From positions 2,046,001 to 2,110,000 of the forward strand of contig NZ_CP032101.1 in assembly GCF_003544855.1 (NCBI RefSeq): a DNA stretch of 64,000 nt, in the 5' to 3' direction. Source of the stretch: Malaciobacter marinus. Its GTDB lineage: Bacteria; Campylobacterota; Campylobacteria; Campylobacterales; Arcobacteraceae. Numbering within the stretch: position 1 is the first letter of the stretch; every line of letters starts with the position of its first letter. Shown piece after piece: positions 1 through 8,524 of this stretch. Made by a program: the position numbers and the translations under genes. Below the pieces are notes generated by a model, which saw nothing but the letters and a program-made list of their open reading frames with translations, ran no database searches and was not told where the DNA came from.

Positions 1-2670
1 AGGCATAGCTATACGGTCAGGTGTCACACTGTAGTTATGATATGCTTTAATTTTAATTTTTGTTCCATGAGGTGAATGTAACCACATCATATCACCATCT
101 CTTAATCCATGTTGTGCTGCTAATTCTGGATTTATATGTGCAAACATTTCAGGAGTAATATGTGAAAGATATTTACTTGTTCTTTCTAACATACCAGCAC
201 CACTTAAATTCACAACCCTCATAGTTACAATCATTGTAGGGAACTCTTTTGACCAATCTTTTTCCATTTGTTCTGATTCAAATCTTACATCAACTCTAAA
301 GTTATTTTTTTGATCAGCATATGTTGGATACTTTTTAACTAAATCAAATCTTGGAGAATGAATTGGCTCCCTATGTTTTGGTACAGGATCAGGGAATGTC
401 CATACAATAGCTCTAGCTTTTGCATTTCCATATACACAAACACCTTTTTCTCTACATTTTTCTTGAATAATTCCACTTAAATCAACTTTCCAATTTGCAC
501 CCATTTTTCTTTTTTCTTCTTCTGTTAATGTAATTCCTAAAACTTCTTCTATATTTGCTTTTGTAATTTCGGGATATCCACCTTTAACTAAAGATTTTTT
601 TACATTTACATTATCATTTGCAAGTTGACTTTCTCCATCATGTTCTAAACCAAATCTATTCCTAAATCCCATTCCACCTTCATTTACAGGTGTATCTGGA
701 TTATAAAGAATTGGTGAACCAGGATGTTTAGTATCCCAACATGGCCAAGGTAATCCATAATATTGGTTTTTCATTTTCCCATAACCTCTTAATGTTATTG
801 GGTCAAACAAGTGCCAATTTTCTTGGTGTTCTCTTAATCTTTTTGCTGTCCATCCACCAAGTCCAATAGTTTTTACTGTTCTTGCTAATTCATCTGCTGC
901 ATCATCTGGCCAAGTAAATGTATCTTTAACTTTTTTTATCTCACCATCTTTTATGTCAAGTTTCATACCTCTAGTAAACTCATCATAAAAACCAAATTTT
1001 TTAGCGAATTCAAACATGATTTCATGGTCTGGTTTAGATTCATATAAAGGATCAACGATTTTACTTCTCCATTGCGATGATCTATTACTTGCTGTTACAC
1101 TACCTTCTGTTTCAAACTGTGTAGCTGCTGGAATAATATATATACCATCTTTTCTATCTGTTAAAATTGCTGCTTCATTTACAAATGGTTCTGCAATAAC
1201 AATTAAATCAAGTTTATTAAGTGCTTTTTGGATTTTTTCTTGTTGAGACATTGAAGTAATACCAGTACCTTGAACCCATAAAGCTCTAATAGGACTTGAA
1301 GAATATGTTTTTTCTTCTTGTAATACACCTTGCCACCATTTTGCAAGTGAAAAACCTTTTTCATGCATCCATTTTGGAGAGTGAAATCTTCCTTGTAACC
1401 AATTAAAATCAATACCCCATGCTTTTGCATAATATTTCCACGCATCTTCACTTAAACCATAATAACCAGGAAGTGAATCTGCAAGATTACACATATCAGT
1501 AGAACCTTGTACATTATCATGTCCTCTAATAATGTTACATCCTCCACCTTCTTTACCAGCATTTCCTAATACCAATTGAAGTATTGGAATGATTCTTGTA
1601 TTTGATGTACCTGTACTATGTTGTGTAATACCTAATGCCCAAACAGCTGTAGCTGGTTTTGTTTTTGCAAAGATAGTAGTAATTTGGATAATTTTTTCAG
1701 CTGGAATACCTGTAACATCTGCTGTTATTTCTGGTGTCCATTTTTTAGCTTCTTCTCTTATTTTATCCATTCCATAAACACGGCTTTCAATAAAATTTTT
1801 ATCTTCCCAACCATTTTTAAATATTAAATGTAACATTCCATAAACAAATGCAACATCTGTACCTGTTCTGATTCTTAAATAATGGTCAGCTTTTGCAGCA
1901 GATTTTGTATATACTGGATCAACAACTATTAGCTTAGCATTGTTTCTATCTTTTGCTTTAAGGAAATGTTTAAATCCAATTGGACAAGCAGAAGCTGAAT
2001 TTGCTCCAATCATCAAAATCGCTTTAGAGTGCCCAACAACATCACCAAAGTGATTTGTCATTGCTCCATAGCCCCATGTATTTGCTGCTCCTGCAACAGA
2101 AGCACTATGACAAACTCTAGCTACGTGATCGATATTGTTTGTACCCCATAAAGCAGCAAATTTACTAAAATAAAAAGATTGTTGTAAATTAAACTTTGCT
2201 GAACCTAAAAACATTGCTGAATCAGGACCATTTTCAGCTCTTAACTCAAGCATTTTTTCAGAAATCTCATCAATCGCTTGTTTCCAAGATATTCTTTCCC
2301 ACTTTCCATTTACTTTTTTAAGTGGATGTTTTATTCTTTGTTTACTTTTTACTAAATCAATTTGATCAATACCTTTACAACAGTGACTTCCTTCACTAAT
2401 TGGATGATCTTGAGCTACATCTTGTCTTACCCAAACACCATTTTGAACTTCTGCTACAATTCCGCAACCTGCAGAACAAATACTACAAATTGATTTTACT
2501 TTCTTTGAACCTGGAAAAGGATTTTTTATCTCTTCTTTTGTTGCTTCTCTTACAGTATTACCAGAAGCAAACATTGATGTTGCCCCTACTCCTGCACCGA
2601 TTGAAGCAAGTTTAAGAAAATTTCTTCTTCCTATTTTCAAAGATATGTCGTTAAACTCGTTTTTACCCAT
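1..2670 (-). CDS. fdhA: Formate dehydrogenase, catalytic (molybdopterin) subunit, C-terminus beyond the left edge
   Basis: Periplasmic formate dehydrogenase large subunit, oxidising formate to CO2 on a Mo/W-bis-MGD cofactor and feeding electrons to the respiratory chain. The reading frame is open from the ATG at 2670 to the window edge (890 residues; the family is usually about 930-1000, so a short C-terminal part is missing). It begins with a twin-arginine signal (IGRRNFLKLASIG, R15-R16), then a 4Fe-4S cluster motif CSICSAGCG with a later CC near residues 60-95, then the active-site segment VARVCHSASVAG. The residue at the usual selenocysteine position is Cys187 (codon TGT, 2110-2112), not UGA. 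A strong ribosome site (AAGGAG) precedes the start. The gene lies 13 bp downstream of a small Tat partner gene. Family assignment is firm; formate as substrate is inferred from the family and neighbour. Confidence 0.93.
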   Translation of the reverse strand, partial: MGKNEFNDISLKIGRRNFLKLASIGAGVGATSMFASGNTVREATKEEIKNPFPGSKKVKSICSICSAGCGIVAEVQNGVWVRQDVAQDHPISEGSHCCKGIDQIDLVKSKQRIKHPLKKVNGKWERISWKQAIDEISEKMLELRAENGPDSAMFLGSAKFNLQQSFYFSKFAALWGTNNIDHVARVCHSASVAGAANTWGYGAMTNHFGDVVGHSKAILMIGANSASACPIGFKHFLKAKDRNNAKLIVVDPVYTKSAAKADHYLRIRTGTDVAFVYGMLHLIFKNGWEDKNFIESRVYGMDKIREEAKKWTPEITADVTGIPAEKIIQITTIFAKTKPATAVWALGITQHSTGTSNTRIIPILQLVLGNAGKEGGGCNIIRGHDNVQGSTDMCNLADSLPGYYGLSEDAWKYYAKAWGIDFNWLQGRFHSPKWMHEKGFSLAKWWQGVLQEEKTYSSSPIRALWVQGTGITSMSQQEKIQKALNKLDLIVIAEPFVNEAAILTDRKDGIYIIPAATQFETEGSVTASNRSSQWRSKIVDPLYESKPDHEIMFEFAKKFGFYDEFTRGMKLDIKDGEIKKVKDTFTWPDDAADELARTVKTIGLGGWTAKRLREHQENWHLFDPITLRGYGKMKNQYYGLPWPCWDTKHPGSPILYNPDTPVNEGGMGFRNRFGLEHDGESQLANDNVNVKKSLVKGGYPEITKANIEEVLGITLTEEEKRKMGANWKVDLSGIIQEKCREKGVCVYGNAKARAIVWTFPDPVPKHREPIHSPRFDLVKKYPTYADQKNNFRVDVRFESEQMEKDWSKEFPTMIVTMRVVNLSGAGMLERTSKYLSHITPEMFAHINPELAAQHGLRDGDMMWLHSPHGTKIKIKAYHNYSVTPDRIAMP

Positions 2671-2683
2671 TATCTTTTACTCC

Positions 2684-2890
2684 TTAATAACTAGCTTTAT
2701 AAAAAGCTTCCCATTGGGCTGTTTCTTTATATAAAATCTCTTTTTTAGGAGATTTTCCAACAACGACACCATTTGAACTTGAAACACTGCTATTTGCACT
2801 GCTTGCCATTACAGGAATTGCACTTCCTGCAGCTACAAGAGCACTTGCACCTAGAGTTTTTTTTACAAAACTCCGTCTTTCTTCTTTCAT
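2684..2890 (-). CDS. Formate dehydrogenase region Tat-target small protein
   Basis: Protein of 68 residues with an N-terminal twin-arginine motif (ERRSFVKK), a short hydrophobic Ala-rich segment and a small polar tail ending in AFYKASY. It matches the small Tat-signal protein family that commonly sits just upstream of fdhA in Campylobacterota; its biochemical role is not established to my knowledge. A longer reading frame starts four codons upstream, but GGAGGAAAG at 2892-2900 places translation at the ATG at 2890. It is the first gene of the fdh transcript, with fdhA starting 13 bp after its stop. Confidence 0.82.
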   Translation of the reverse strand: MKEERRSFVKKTLGASALVAAGSAIPVMASSANSSVSSSNGVVVGKSPKKEILYKETAQWEAFYKASY

Positions 2891-3224
2891 ACTTTCCTCC
2901 AAGCAATCTTTCTCTTTTTTTCAACATCTATTTTGTGCTGTTTTTGCATATTAGTATTTAAATAAAACATGATATTATTGCTCTTTAAATACTATAAAAT
3001 AGGCATTTAAAAATAAAATAAAATTTACTCATATTTAAAAAAGTCATTTTGAAATCCCTTTTTGGTAAAATTTTATTTACCAAATTCTATTCCTTAGTTT
3101 CTTAACTTATACTTAAAAGTTAATATTTTTTTACCAAAAAAAATTAATTTTCTAATTTAAGTCCTATAATATATTATTTTTAGATGATTGAAGATATTAA
3201 ACATTTTTTTTGTAAAATATCTTT
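2891..3224. promoter_or_regulatory. Divergent control region between the fdh operon and the sensor triad
   Basis: 334 bp, very AT-rich, with no plausible gene. It must hold both divergent promoters. On the + strand TATAAT at 3165-3170 is a good -10 for the binding-protein gene at 3225. On the - strand candidate -10 hexamers such as TATAGT lie near 2995-3000. A perfect inverted repeat (3061-3084) and a third copy of its half-site (3130-3138) are listed separately. Confidence 0.5.
3061..3084. promoter_or_regulatory. Candidate operator: 9-bp perfect inverted repeat TTTGGTAAA-N6-TTTACCAAA
   Basis: Arms at 3061-3069 and 3076-3084 are exact reverse complements separated by ATTTTA. The same half-site TTTACCAAA recurs at 3130-3138, 54 bp further on (about five helical turns) and just upstream of the -35 area of the promoter whose -10 is at 3165. 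Arrangement and location suggest a transcription factor site. The regulator is unknown; the response regulator at 5943 is one candidate. Confidence 0.45.
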
Positions 3225-4367
3225 ATGACTAAAAAATTATTTATATTAATATCAATTTTACTTACAATCTATTTCATATTTAAAGATAAAGAGTATAGAA
3301 ACCCTTCTATTAAACTTGGAGGTTCAATTCCTAAAACAGGAGTAATCAAAGAATGGGGAGAAGCTGTTACCCTAGGAGCAAACTCATATTTTAATTATTC
3401 AAATGACAATAAGCTTCTTGGAAACAAAAAGATAGAGTACATTATTTATGATGACAAATATGAACCAAAACTAACTATGAAAAATACAAATAAGCTTCTT
3501 TATCAAGATGAAGTTTTTGCTCTTTTTGGTTATGTTGGCACACCAACAGTAAAAAGTGTTTTACCAACTGTTGAAATTGAGAATATTCCTTTTATATCAT
3601 CTTTTACAGGAGCTGGTTTTTTAAGAAATAAAAATCAAAACAATTTTTTAAATTTTAGAAGTTCATATCAAGAAGAGATAGAAGTATTAATAAAATATTT
3701 ACATTACAATAAAAAGATATCTAAATTTGCAGTATTTTATCAAAATGATGATTATGGAGAAGAAGGATATGTATCTGTTATTAAATCTTTAAAAAAAAGG
3801 AAATTAAAACTAATAGCAGAAGGAAGTTATAAAAGAAATACACTTTCAATAAGCCATGCATTCAATGAAATAAAAAATGCAAATCCCCAAGCAATTATAA
3901 TGATAGGAGCAAATAAAGCAAATGCCCTATTTATAAAAAAAGCAAAAGAGAATCCAAAATTCAAAGATACTTTATTTTGTAATATCTCTTTTGGAGATGC
4001 TAATGCAATGATTAAAGAGTTAAAACAAAGCAATACAAATAATTTGATTTTTTCTCAAGTTGTTCCAAACTTTCAAGATAGAACAATTCCTGTTGTAAAT
4101 GAATACTATGAAGTTTTAAATAAATATAATAAAGATTTTGAACCTGGATTTATATCATTAGAAGCTTTTTTGTCAGCTAAACTTGTAGTATCAGCACTAA
4201 AAGATATAAAAGGTGCATTAACAAAAGAAAATTTTATTACAGCTTATAAAGAACTTCCTGAAAACACATTAAAAGGAATAAAAATAGATTTTGAAAATAA
4301 ACAATTGTTAAATAAAATTTATCTTTTCACATATGAAAACAATAGATTTAAAGAGATTAATAAATAA
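3225..4367 (+). CDS. Periplasmic ligand-binding protein (branched-chain amino acid ABC type), sensor-associated
   Basis: Protein of 380 residues with an N-terminal hydrophobic segment (residues 4-19) acting as signal or membrane anchor, followed by a type I periplasmic binding protein fold. It contains GGSIPKTGV near the N-terminus, FALFGYVGTPT and FAVFYQNDDYGEEGY, typical of the Peripla_BP_6 / LivJ family. No ABC permease or ATPase follows. Its stop overlaps the start of a histidine kinase (TAATG at 4365-4369), so it probably acts as an extracytoplasmic sensor subunit. There is no clear Shine-Dalgarno; TAAAAT sits six bases before the ATG. Ligand unknown. Confidence 0.8.
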   Translation: MTKKLFILISILLTIYFIFKDKEYRNPSIKLGGSIPKTGVIKEWGEAVTLGANSYFNYSNDNKLLGNKKIEYIIYDDKYEPKLTMKNTNKLLYQDEVFALFGYVGTPTVKSVLPTVEIENIPFISSFTGAGFLRNKNQNNFLNFRSSYQEEIEVLIKYLHYNKKISKFAVFYQNDDYGEEGYVSVIKSLKKRKLKLIAEGSYKRNTLSISHAFNEIKNANPQAIIMIGANKANALFIKKAKENPKFKDTLFCNISFGDANAMIKELKQSNTNNLIFSQVVPNFQDRTIPVVNEYYEVLNKYNKDFEPGFISLEAFLSAKLVVSALKDIKGALTKENFITAYKELPENTLKGIKIDFENKQLLNKIYLFTYENNRFKEINK

Positions 4368-5956
4368 TGTTTAAAAAAATACTTTCATACTTTGATAATT
4401 TTAATTTTTCACTAAAAACAAATATATTAATATTTATTATTTCAGGTGGAATGTTAAGTATTGTTGTTCTTTCACTTATGTCAACTTTTTCTATTAAATA
4501 TGATTTTGATAAGTTATATGAACAAAGAACAAAACCTTTAATAAAATTAGAAAGCATTAAAGATACATATACAGTAAATATTCAAGATACTTTATATGAC
4601 ATAGAAAATAAAAACATTACTTATATGCAAGCAAAAGAAGTTATTAATCTTGCATTACAATTAATACAAACAAACTGGGGAGAGTATAAAAAAGCCAAGG
4701 ATATAAAACAACCTGCCATTTATATTGGTGATTTTATAAAAAAATTCTTAGTTACACAACATCAATACTACAAAAATGAGACACTACATAAAAGTATTTC
4801 TAAAAATATTGATAAAAAGATGATTAATATAAATGCAAGACTTCATAATCTTGAAATTGCAAATCACAATAAAGATCTTGTAAAAGAGTTTGCAAAACTT
4901 CATCTTGAAATAAATGCTATAAATATATATATAACAAGTTTGATAAATTATGATTTAACCTTAGCTTTAAATGAAAAAAGAGATACAGAAAAAGTTTTTG
5001 AAGTTATTATTACTGTTTCAATGTTTTCAATAGTTTTAATATTCCTCTTTTCAGTGATACTTTCTGTTTTATTAATAAACCACTTCAAAAGACTTCATAA
5101 ACTTCTTGAAGCAAAAGTAGAAAGTAAAACAAAAGAATTGGTTGAATTAAATAACTCACTTGAAAAAAGAGTTGTGCAAGAAGTGAAAAATAATAGAAAA
5201 AAAGATATTATCATGTTTCAGCAAGCAAGGCTTGCAAGTTTAGGAGAGATGTTAAATAATATAGCTCACCAATGGAGACAACCACTTGGTTCAATTACTA
5301 TGATTATACAAAGCTTTCAAACAAAAATGCAACTTGGTAAATTAACAGATTCATTTATTGATGATAAAGTAAAAGATGCTTTATTTTTAGCTGAAAACAT
5401 GTCTAATACACTAGATGATTTTAAAAACTTTTTTTCACCTGATAAAACAAAAAAAGAGTTTAGTATAAAAGAGTGTATTGAACACTCTTTTGAATTATCA
5501 AAATATGCTTTAGAAAAAGCTGGTATAAAAACCTATTTAACAATGAAAAAAGATATAAAAATAAATAGTTATTACAATGAGTTATCTCATGTTTTTTTAA
5601 ATTTAATAAATAACTCTAAAGATGCTTTATACACAAATATAAATAAAAATGATAGAATTATAAAAGTAATTATAAAACAATACAAAGATGATGTAGTAAT
5701 CAATTTTATTGATAATGGAGGGGGAATTCCTCAAGATATTGCTCCTAAAATTTTTGAACCATATTACACAACAAAATATAAAAGTGCTGGTACAGGAATT
5801 GGATTATATATGTCTAAACAAATAATTGAAAAACATATGTATGGTTCAATTTATCAAAAAAATATAATTCATAAAATCACTAAAGACAAAAACTATAACT
5901 GTAGTTTATTTATTATAAAAATACCAATATTAAAAGAGGAAAATGATGAAAAATAA
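4367..5956 (+). CDS. Membrane sensor histidine kinase of a three-part sensing system
   Basis: Protein of 529 residues. A first transmembrane segment near residues 19-40, a mostly helical periplasmic domain and a second transmembrane segment near 205-232 are followed by a coiled coil, an H-box (NIAHQWRQPLG, H301) and a HATPase domain with N-box (NNSKDAL), DNGGGIP and GTGIGLYMS motifs. It autophosphorylates and passes phosphate to the regulator encoded next. The start overlaps the stop of the binding-protein gene and the end overlaps the regulator start, indicating translational coupling. The helical periplasmic domain could contact the binding protein. Kinase identity is certain; the stimulus is unknown. 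Confidence 0.9.
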   Translation: MFKKILSYFDNFNFSLKTNILIFIISGGMLSIVVLSLMSTFSIKYDFDKLYEQRTKPLIKLESIKDTYTVNIQDTLYDIENKNITYMQAKEVINLALQLIQTNWGEYKKAKDIKQPAIYIGDFIKKFLVTQHQYYKNETLHKSISKNIDKKMININARLHNLEIANHNKDLVKEFAKLHLEINAINIYITSLINYDLTLALNEKRDTEKVFEVIITVSMFSIVLIFLFSVILSVLLINHFKRLHKLLEAKVESKTKELVELNNSLEKRVVQEVKNNRKKDIIMFQQARLASLGEMLNNIAHQWRQPLGSITMIIQSFQTKMQLGKLTDSFIDDKVKDALFLAENMSNTLDDFKNFFSPDKTKKEFSIKECIEHSFELSKYALEKAGIKTYLTMKKDIKINSYYNELSHVFLNLINNSKDALYTNINKNDRIIKVIIKQYKDDVVINFIDNGGGIPQDIAPKIFEPYYTTKYKSAGTGIGLYMSKQIIEKHMYGSIYQKNIIHKITKDKNYNCSLFIIKIPILKEENDEK

Positions 5957-6611
5957 AGATTTAAATATATTAAACAAATTTAATATTTTATATCTTGAGG
6001 ATGATGAAGACTTACTAAGACATACAACAGATGTGCTTGAAGATTTTGTAAATAATATATTTGCAGCTAAAACATCAAAAGAAGCATTAGAGATATTAAA
6101 AAATAAAAAAGTTGATGTCATTATCTCAGATATTTTACTTGAAAATGAAAATGGAATTGATTTTTTAAAATTAATAAAAGAACAAAAAGGCATATCTATT
6201 CCAACAATTTTAACAACGGCACACACAGATACAAAATATCTTTTAGATGCAATTAAACTAAAAGTTGAAAACTACATAGTAAAACCTATTAATATAAAAG
6301 AGTTATTAAACTCATTGCATGATATATTACTTCCTGTTGTTCAAGAAAAAGAGATAAGAAGAAATACAAATGTTATTAGAACAATCTCAGCTATTACTGA
6401 TAGTAAACAAGTTGATATAATCAAGTTTATTATAAATAACCTTGATAATAATAATCTATTCTCAGCTTCATATAGTGATATCATGGATCATATAAATATT
6501 TCAAAGCCTACATTAATTAAACTTTTTAAAGAGTTAGCAGAAAAAAATATTTTAGTTAAAGTTCAACATAAAACATATAGATTTAATGAATTAGCTTTAG
6601 AAGAAATTTAA
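5943..6611 (+). CDS. Response regulator with receiver domain and winged-helix output
   Basis: Protein of 222 residues. The N-terminal receiver domain (about residues 12-125) has the acidic pair ED-DED near 19-23, phosphoacceptor D63 in VIISDILL, a Thr in the TTAH strand and Lys in VKPI. The C-terminal part (about 140-222) contains a helix-turn-helix region, DIMDHINISKPTLIKLFKEL, with a possible wing. It does not look like a standard OmpR, NarL or NtrC output. Two adjacent ATG codons (5943, 5946) follow AGAGGA. It overlaps the kinase gene by 14 bp and ends tail-to-tail (4-bp overlap) with the MerP-like gene. Confidence 0.85.
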   Translation: MMKNKDLNILNKFNILYLEDDEDLLRHTTDVLEDFVNNIFAAKTSKEALEILKNKKVDVIISDILLENENGIDFLKLIKEQKGISIPTILTTAHTDTKYLLDAIKLKVENYIVKPINIKELLNSLHDILLPVVQEKEIRRNTNVIRTISAITDSKQVDIIKFIINNLDNNNLFSASYSDIMDHINISKPTLIKLFKELAEKNILVKVQHKTYRFNELALEEI

Positions 6612-6871
6612 GGTTTTATAACCTTTCCCTCATATGATGTAGTCTTTATAGCTTCTAAGATAGTTTTTATATCTGTCTTAGATTCATCATAATTTACTGT
6701 AGCTTTTTTAGTATTTAATCTAACACTAACTTTTTTTACCCCATCAACTTTTTTAATTGCTTTTTTCACCATTGTTGTACATAAAGGGCAATGCATTTTT
6801 TCAACTTCTATTTCAACTTCTTTAGCAAAAACACTTAACGATAAAAATATAAACAATAATAATTTCTTCAT
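6608..6871 (-). CDS. MerP-like periplasmic heavy-metal-binding protein (HMA domain)
   Basis: Protein of 87 residues: a cleavable signal peptide (KKLLLFIFLSLSVFA) followed by a single heavy-metal-associated domain. The metal site is MHCPLCTTMV (CxxC). The rest follows the beta-alpha-beta ferredoxin-like pattern of MerP/CopZ proteins (VKKVSVRLNTKKATVNYD). Its start is 8 bp beyond the stop of the MerT-like gene, so the two are co-transcribed. MerP proteins capture Hg(II) in the periplasm and hand it to MerT. No mercuric reductase is visible here, so the metal may differ. Confidence 0.8.
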   Translation of the reverse strand: MKKLLLFIFLSLSVFAKEVEIEVEKMHCPLCTTMVKKAIKKVDGVKKVSVRLNTKKATVNYDESKTDIKTILEAIKTTSYEGKVIKP

Positions 6872-6879
6872 AAAAAACC

Positions 6880-7197
6880 TTAATCTACAAAATAAACTAA
6901 AAACTCTGGATAAAATAATAGTATAAAAAACAAAACTACAAATAAGCTTGTAATCATTATAATTTTTCCTTTGTTCTCACAAGCACAACTTATATTTGTT
7001 TTACTTTTCTTATACGCTAAAAAAAGAAGTAAAATAGTTAAAATTCCAAAAGGAATTCTTAGATATCCAAGTTCACTCAAAAATGACAAACTTCCAACGC
7101 TTATTCCAAAAAAAAGAAATAAAAAAACTGGTAAACAACAAAGTGTAGATAGTACAGCAGTTATTACTGCTGATACTATTAAACTTATACTTCTCAT
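6880..7197 (-). CDS. MerT-like mercuric/heavy-metal transport membrane protein
   Basis: Protein of 105 residues with three predicted transmembrane segments. The first contains the vicinal cysteine pair of MerT (STLCCLPVFLFLFFG). A second cysteine pair (SCAC) lies in the cytoplasmic loop before the third segment, as in MerT. The start overlaps the stop of the transglutaminase gene by 4 bp (ATGA), showing tight operon coupling. MerT passes Hg(II) from MerP across the inner membrane. With no merA or merR recognised nearby, the transported metal and direction are open. Confidence 0.75.
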   Translation of the reverse strand: MRSISLIVSAVITAVLSTLCCLPVFLFLFFGISVGSLSFLSELGYLRIPFGILTILLLFLAYKKSKTNISCACENKGKIIMITSLFVVLFFILLFYPEFLVYFVD

Positions 7198-8291
7198 AAA
7201 ACTTCTTGAGAAGTATAAGAGTATCCAAACTCTTTTGGATTATAATAATTTACTACATCTTCACCCATTTCTGCATATGGATAACCTAACATATTTAATG
7301 GATATTGAGCTGGTTTTGGATTTAATACAAAATCTCTTGCATAATTAAATGCAAGCCAATTCATTTCCCAATTTCCAAAGAAATATTTTCTTAAATCCTT
7401 AATCTTTTTATCATTATTTGTAAGTTTTTCTTGTTTTCTCACTTTTGTAACATCAGCTGGGTCTGCTGGAATCCATCCTGCACCATCAAGATAAAATTCT
7501 GCTCTACAATGTTGACCACCTGTGATTTTTGCAAAACCTTCGTCATTTGCTTTTCCACAAGATTTTGAAATTTTAGATTTACCTACTCTAACTCCAAAAA
7601 TCTCCCTTGCTGGAATACCTGCATTTCTTAAAAGTGCCACAAAAACAGAACTTACATCTGTACATTTTCCACCAAATAATTTTTTCTCAATAATTCTTGT
7701 AGCATCACCAACACCACACCCTATAACACTTTCATCTCTATACATATTATCAACTGTCCAATCATAAATTGCTTGTGCTTTTTCTAATTGAGTTTTTGAA
7801 TTTTTTGTAAGATTAGTTGCAAAATCTGTTAAAGTTTTATTTACAGGAGTATGAGAAGTTCCCTTTAAAAATAGTTTTATATTTTCTGGAAAATTTGTAC
7901 TATTTGTAGCTTTTGAAAGATTTGATGTTCGCTCTTGCATTATAACATCAAACTTAACAACTAATTTTCTTGATTTAGAATTTTTATTCCATTTTGCATA
8001 TAAAAGTTTTGTATTATATTCATTATTATTTGAAATAAATGCTTCATCAAAATCACCATCATATGATATTTTCAATACTTTTTGATAACTTGAATCTAAA
8101 GGAAGTGGAACCCAAAGTCTAGCAATTTCATCATTTGTTTGCAAATCAAAACTATTTGTAACTGTAAATTTTCTTGGTTTTTTTGTAATTCCAAATGGAT
8201 TTGCTTTTGTATTAGATAATACAATTGAGGGAGTAATTACCATAGTAGTTCCTACTACTGTAGCACTTTTTAAGAATGTTCTTCTTTGCAT
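7194..8291 (-). CDS. Tat-exported transglutaminase-like (papain-fold) protein
   Basis: Protein of 365 residues. It starts with a twin-arginine signal (MQRRTFLKSATVVGTT) and carries a transglutaminase-like core with the triad candidates C210 (GGKCTDVSSVFV), H261 (GGQHCRAEFYL) and D277 (GWIPADPAD). The N-terminal 130 residues look like a beta-rich domain that often precedes this core. Such proteins are predicted periplasmic peptidases or amidases. It is the first gene of a three-gene operon with MerT-like and MerP-like genes (4-bp overlap with the next). A -10 TATAAT on this strand near 8320-8325 overlaps a palindrome. Confidence 0.82.
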   Translation of the reverse strand: MQRRTFLKSATVVGTTMVITPSIVLSNTKANPFGITKKPRKFTVTNSFDLQTNDEIARLWVPLPLDSSYQKVLKISYDGDFDEAFISNNNEYNTKLLYAKWNKNSKSRKLVVKFDVIMQERTSNLSKATNSTNFPENIKLFLKGTSHTPVNKTLTDFATNLTKNSKTQLEKAQAIYDWTVDNMYRDESVIGCGVGDATRIIEKKLFGGKCTDVSSVFVALLRNAGIPAREIFGVRVGKSKISKSCGKANDEGFAKITGGQHCRAEFYLDGAGWIPADPADVTKVRKQEKLTNNDKKIKDLRKYFFGNWEMNWLAFNYARDFVLNPKPAQYPLNMLGYPYAEMGEDVVNYYNPKEFGYSYTSQEVL

Positions 8292-8307
8292 ATTTTATGC
8301 CTCTTTT

Positions 8308-8350
8308 TAATGAATAGTTCATTATAAGAGATAAAGTAAGTTCTACTTTA
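8308..8350. promoter_or_regulatory. Two adjacent palindromes at the transglutaminase-merTP promoter
   Basis: TAATGAA-TAG-TTCATTA (8308-8324) and TAAAGTA-AGTTC-TACTTTA (8332-8350) are both perfect with 7-bp arms. The first overlaps the - strand TATAAT -10 and probable start point; the second lies just upstream between -10 and -35. This is a typical place for a repressor or MerR-type activator, but neither matches a named consensus that I recognise. Confidence 0.4.
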
Positions 8351-8524
8351 AATCAACCATAACCTATGGCCTTGAACTTTTGTTTATTTTAAAATAATAT
8401 TATAGTGTATATGAAAGCTACCTTAATAATAGATTTTTACTTGTATATATTTAATTCAAGTTTAACATGATTAAAAGTAAAATAATTTTTACAATTAAAT
8501 ATCAATAATTATTTAAGGAAAAGA

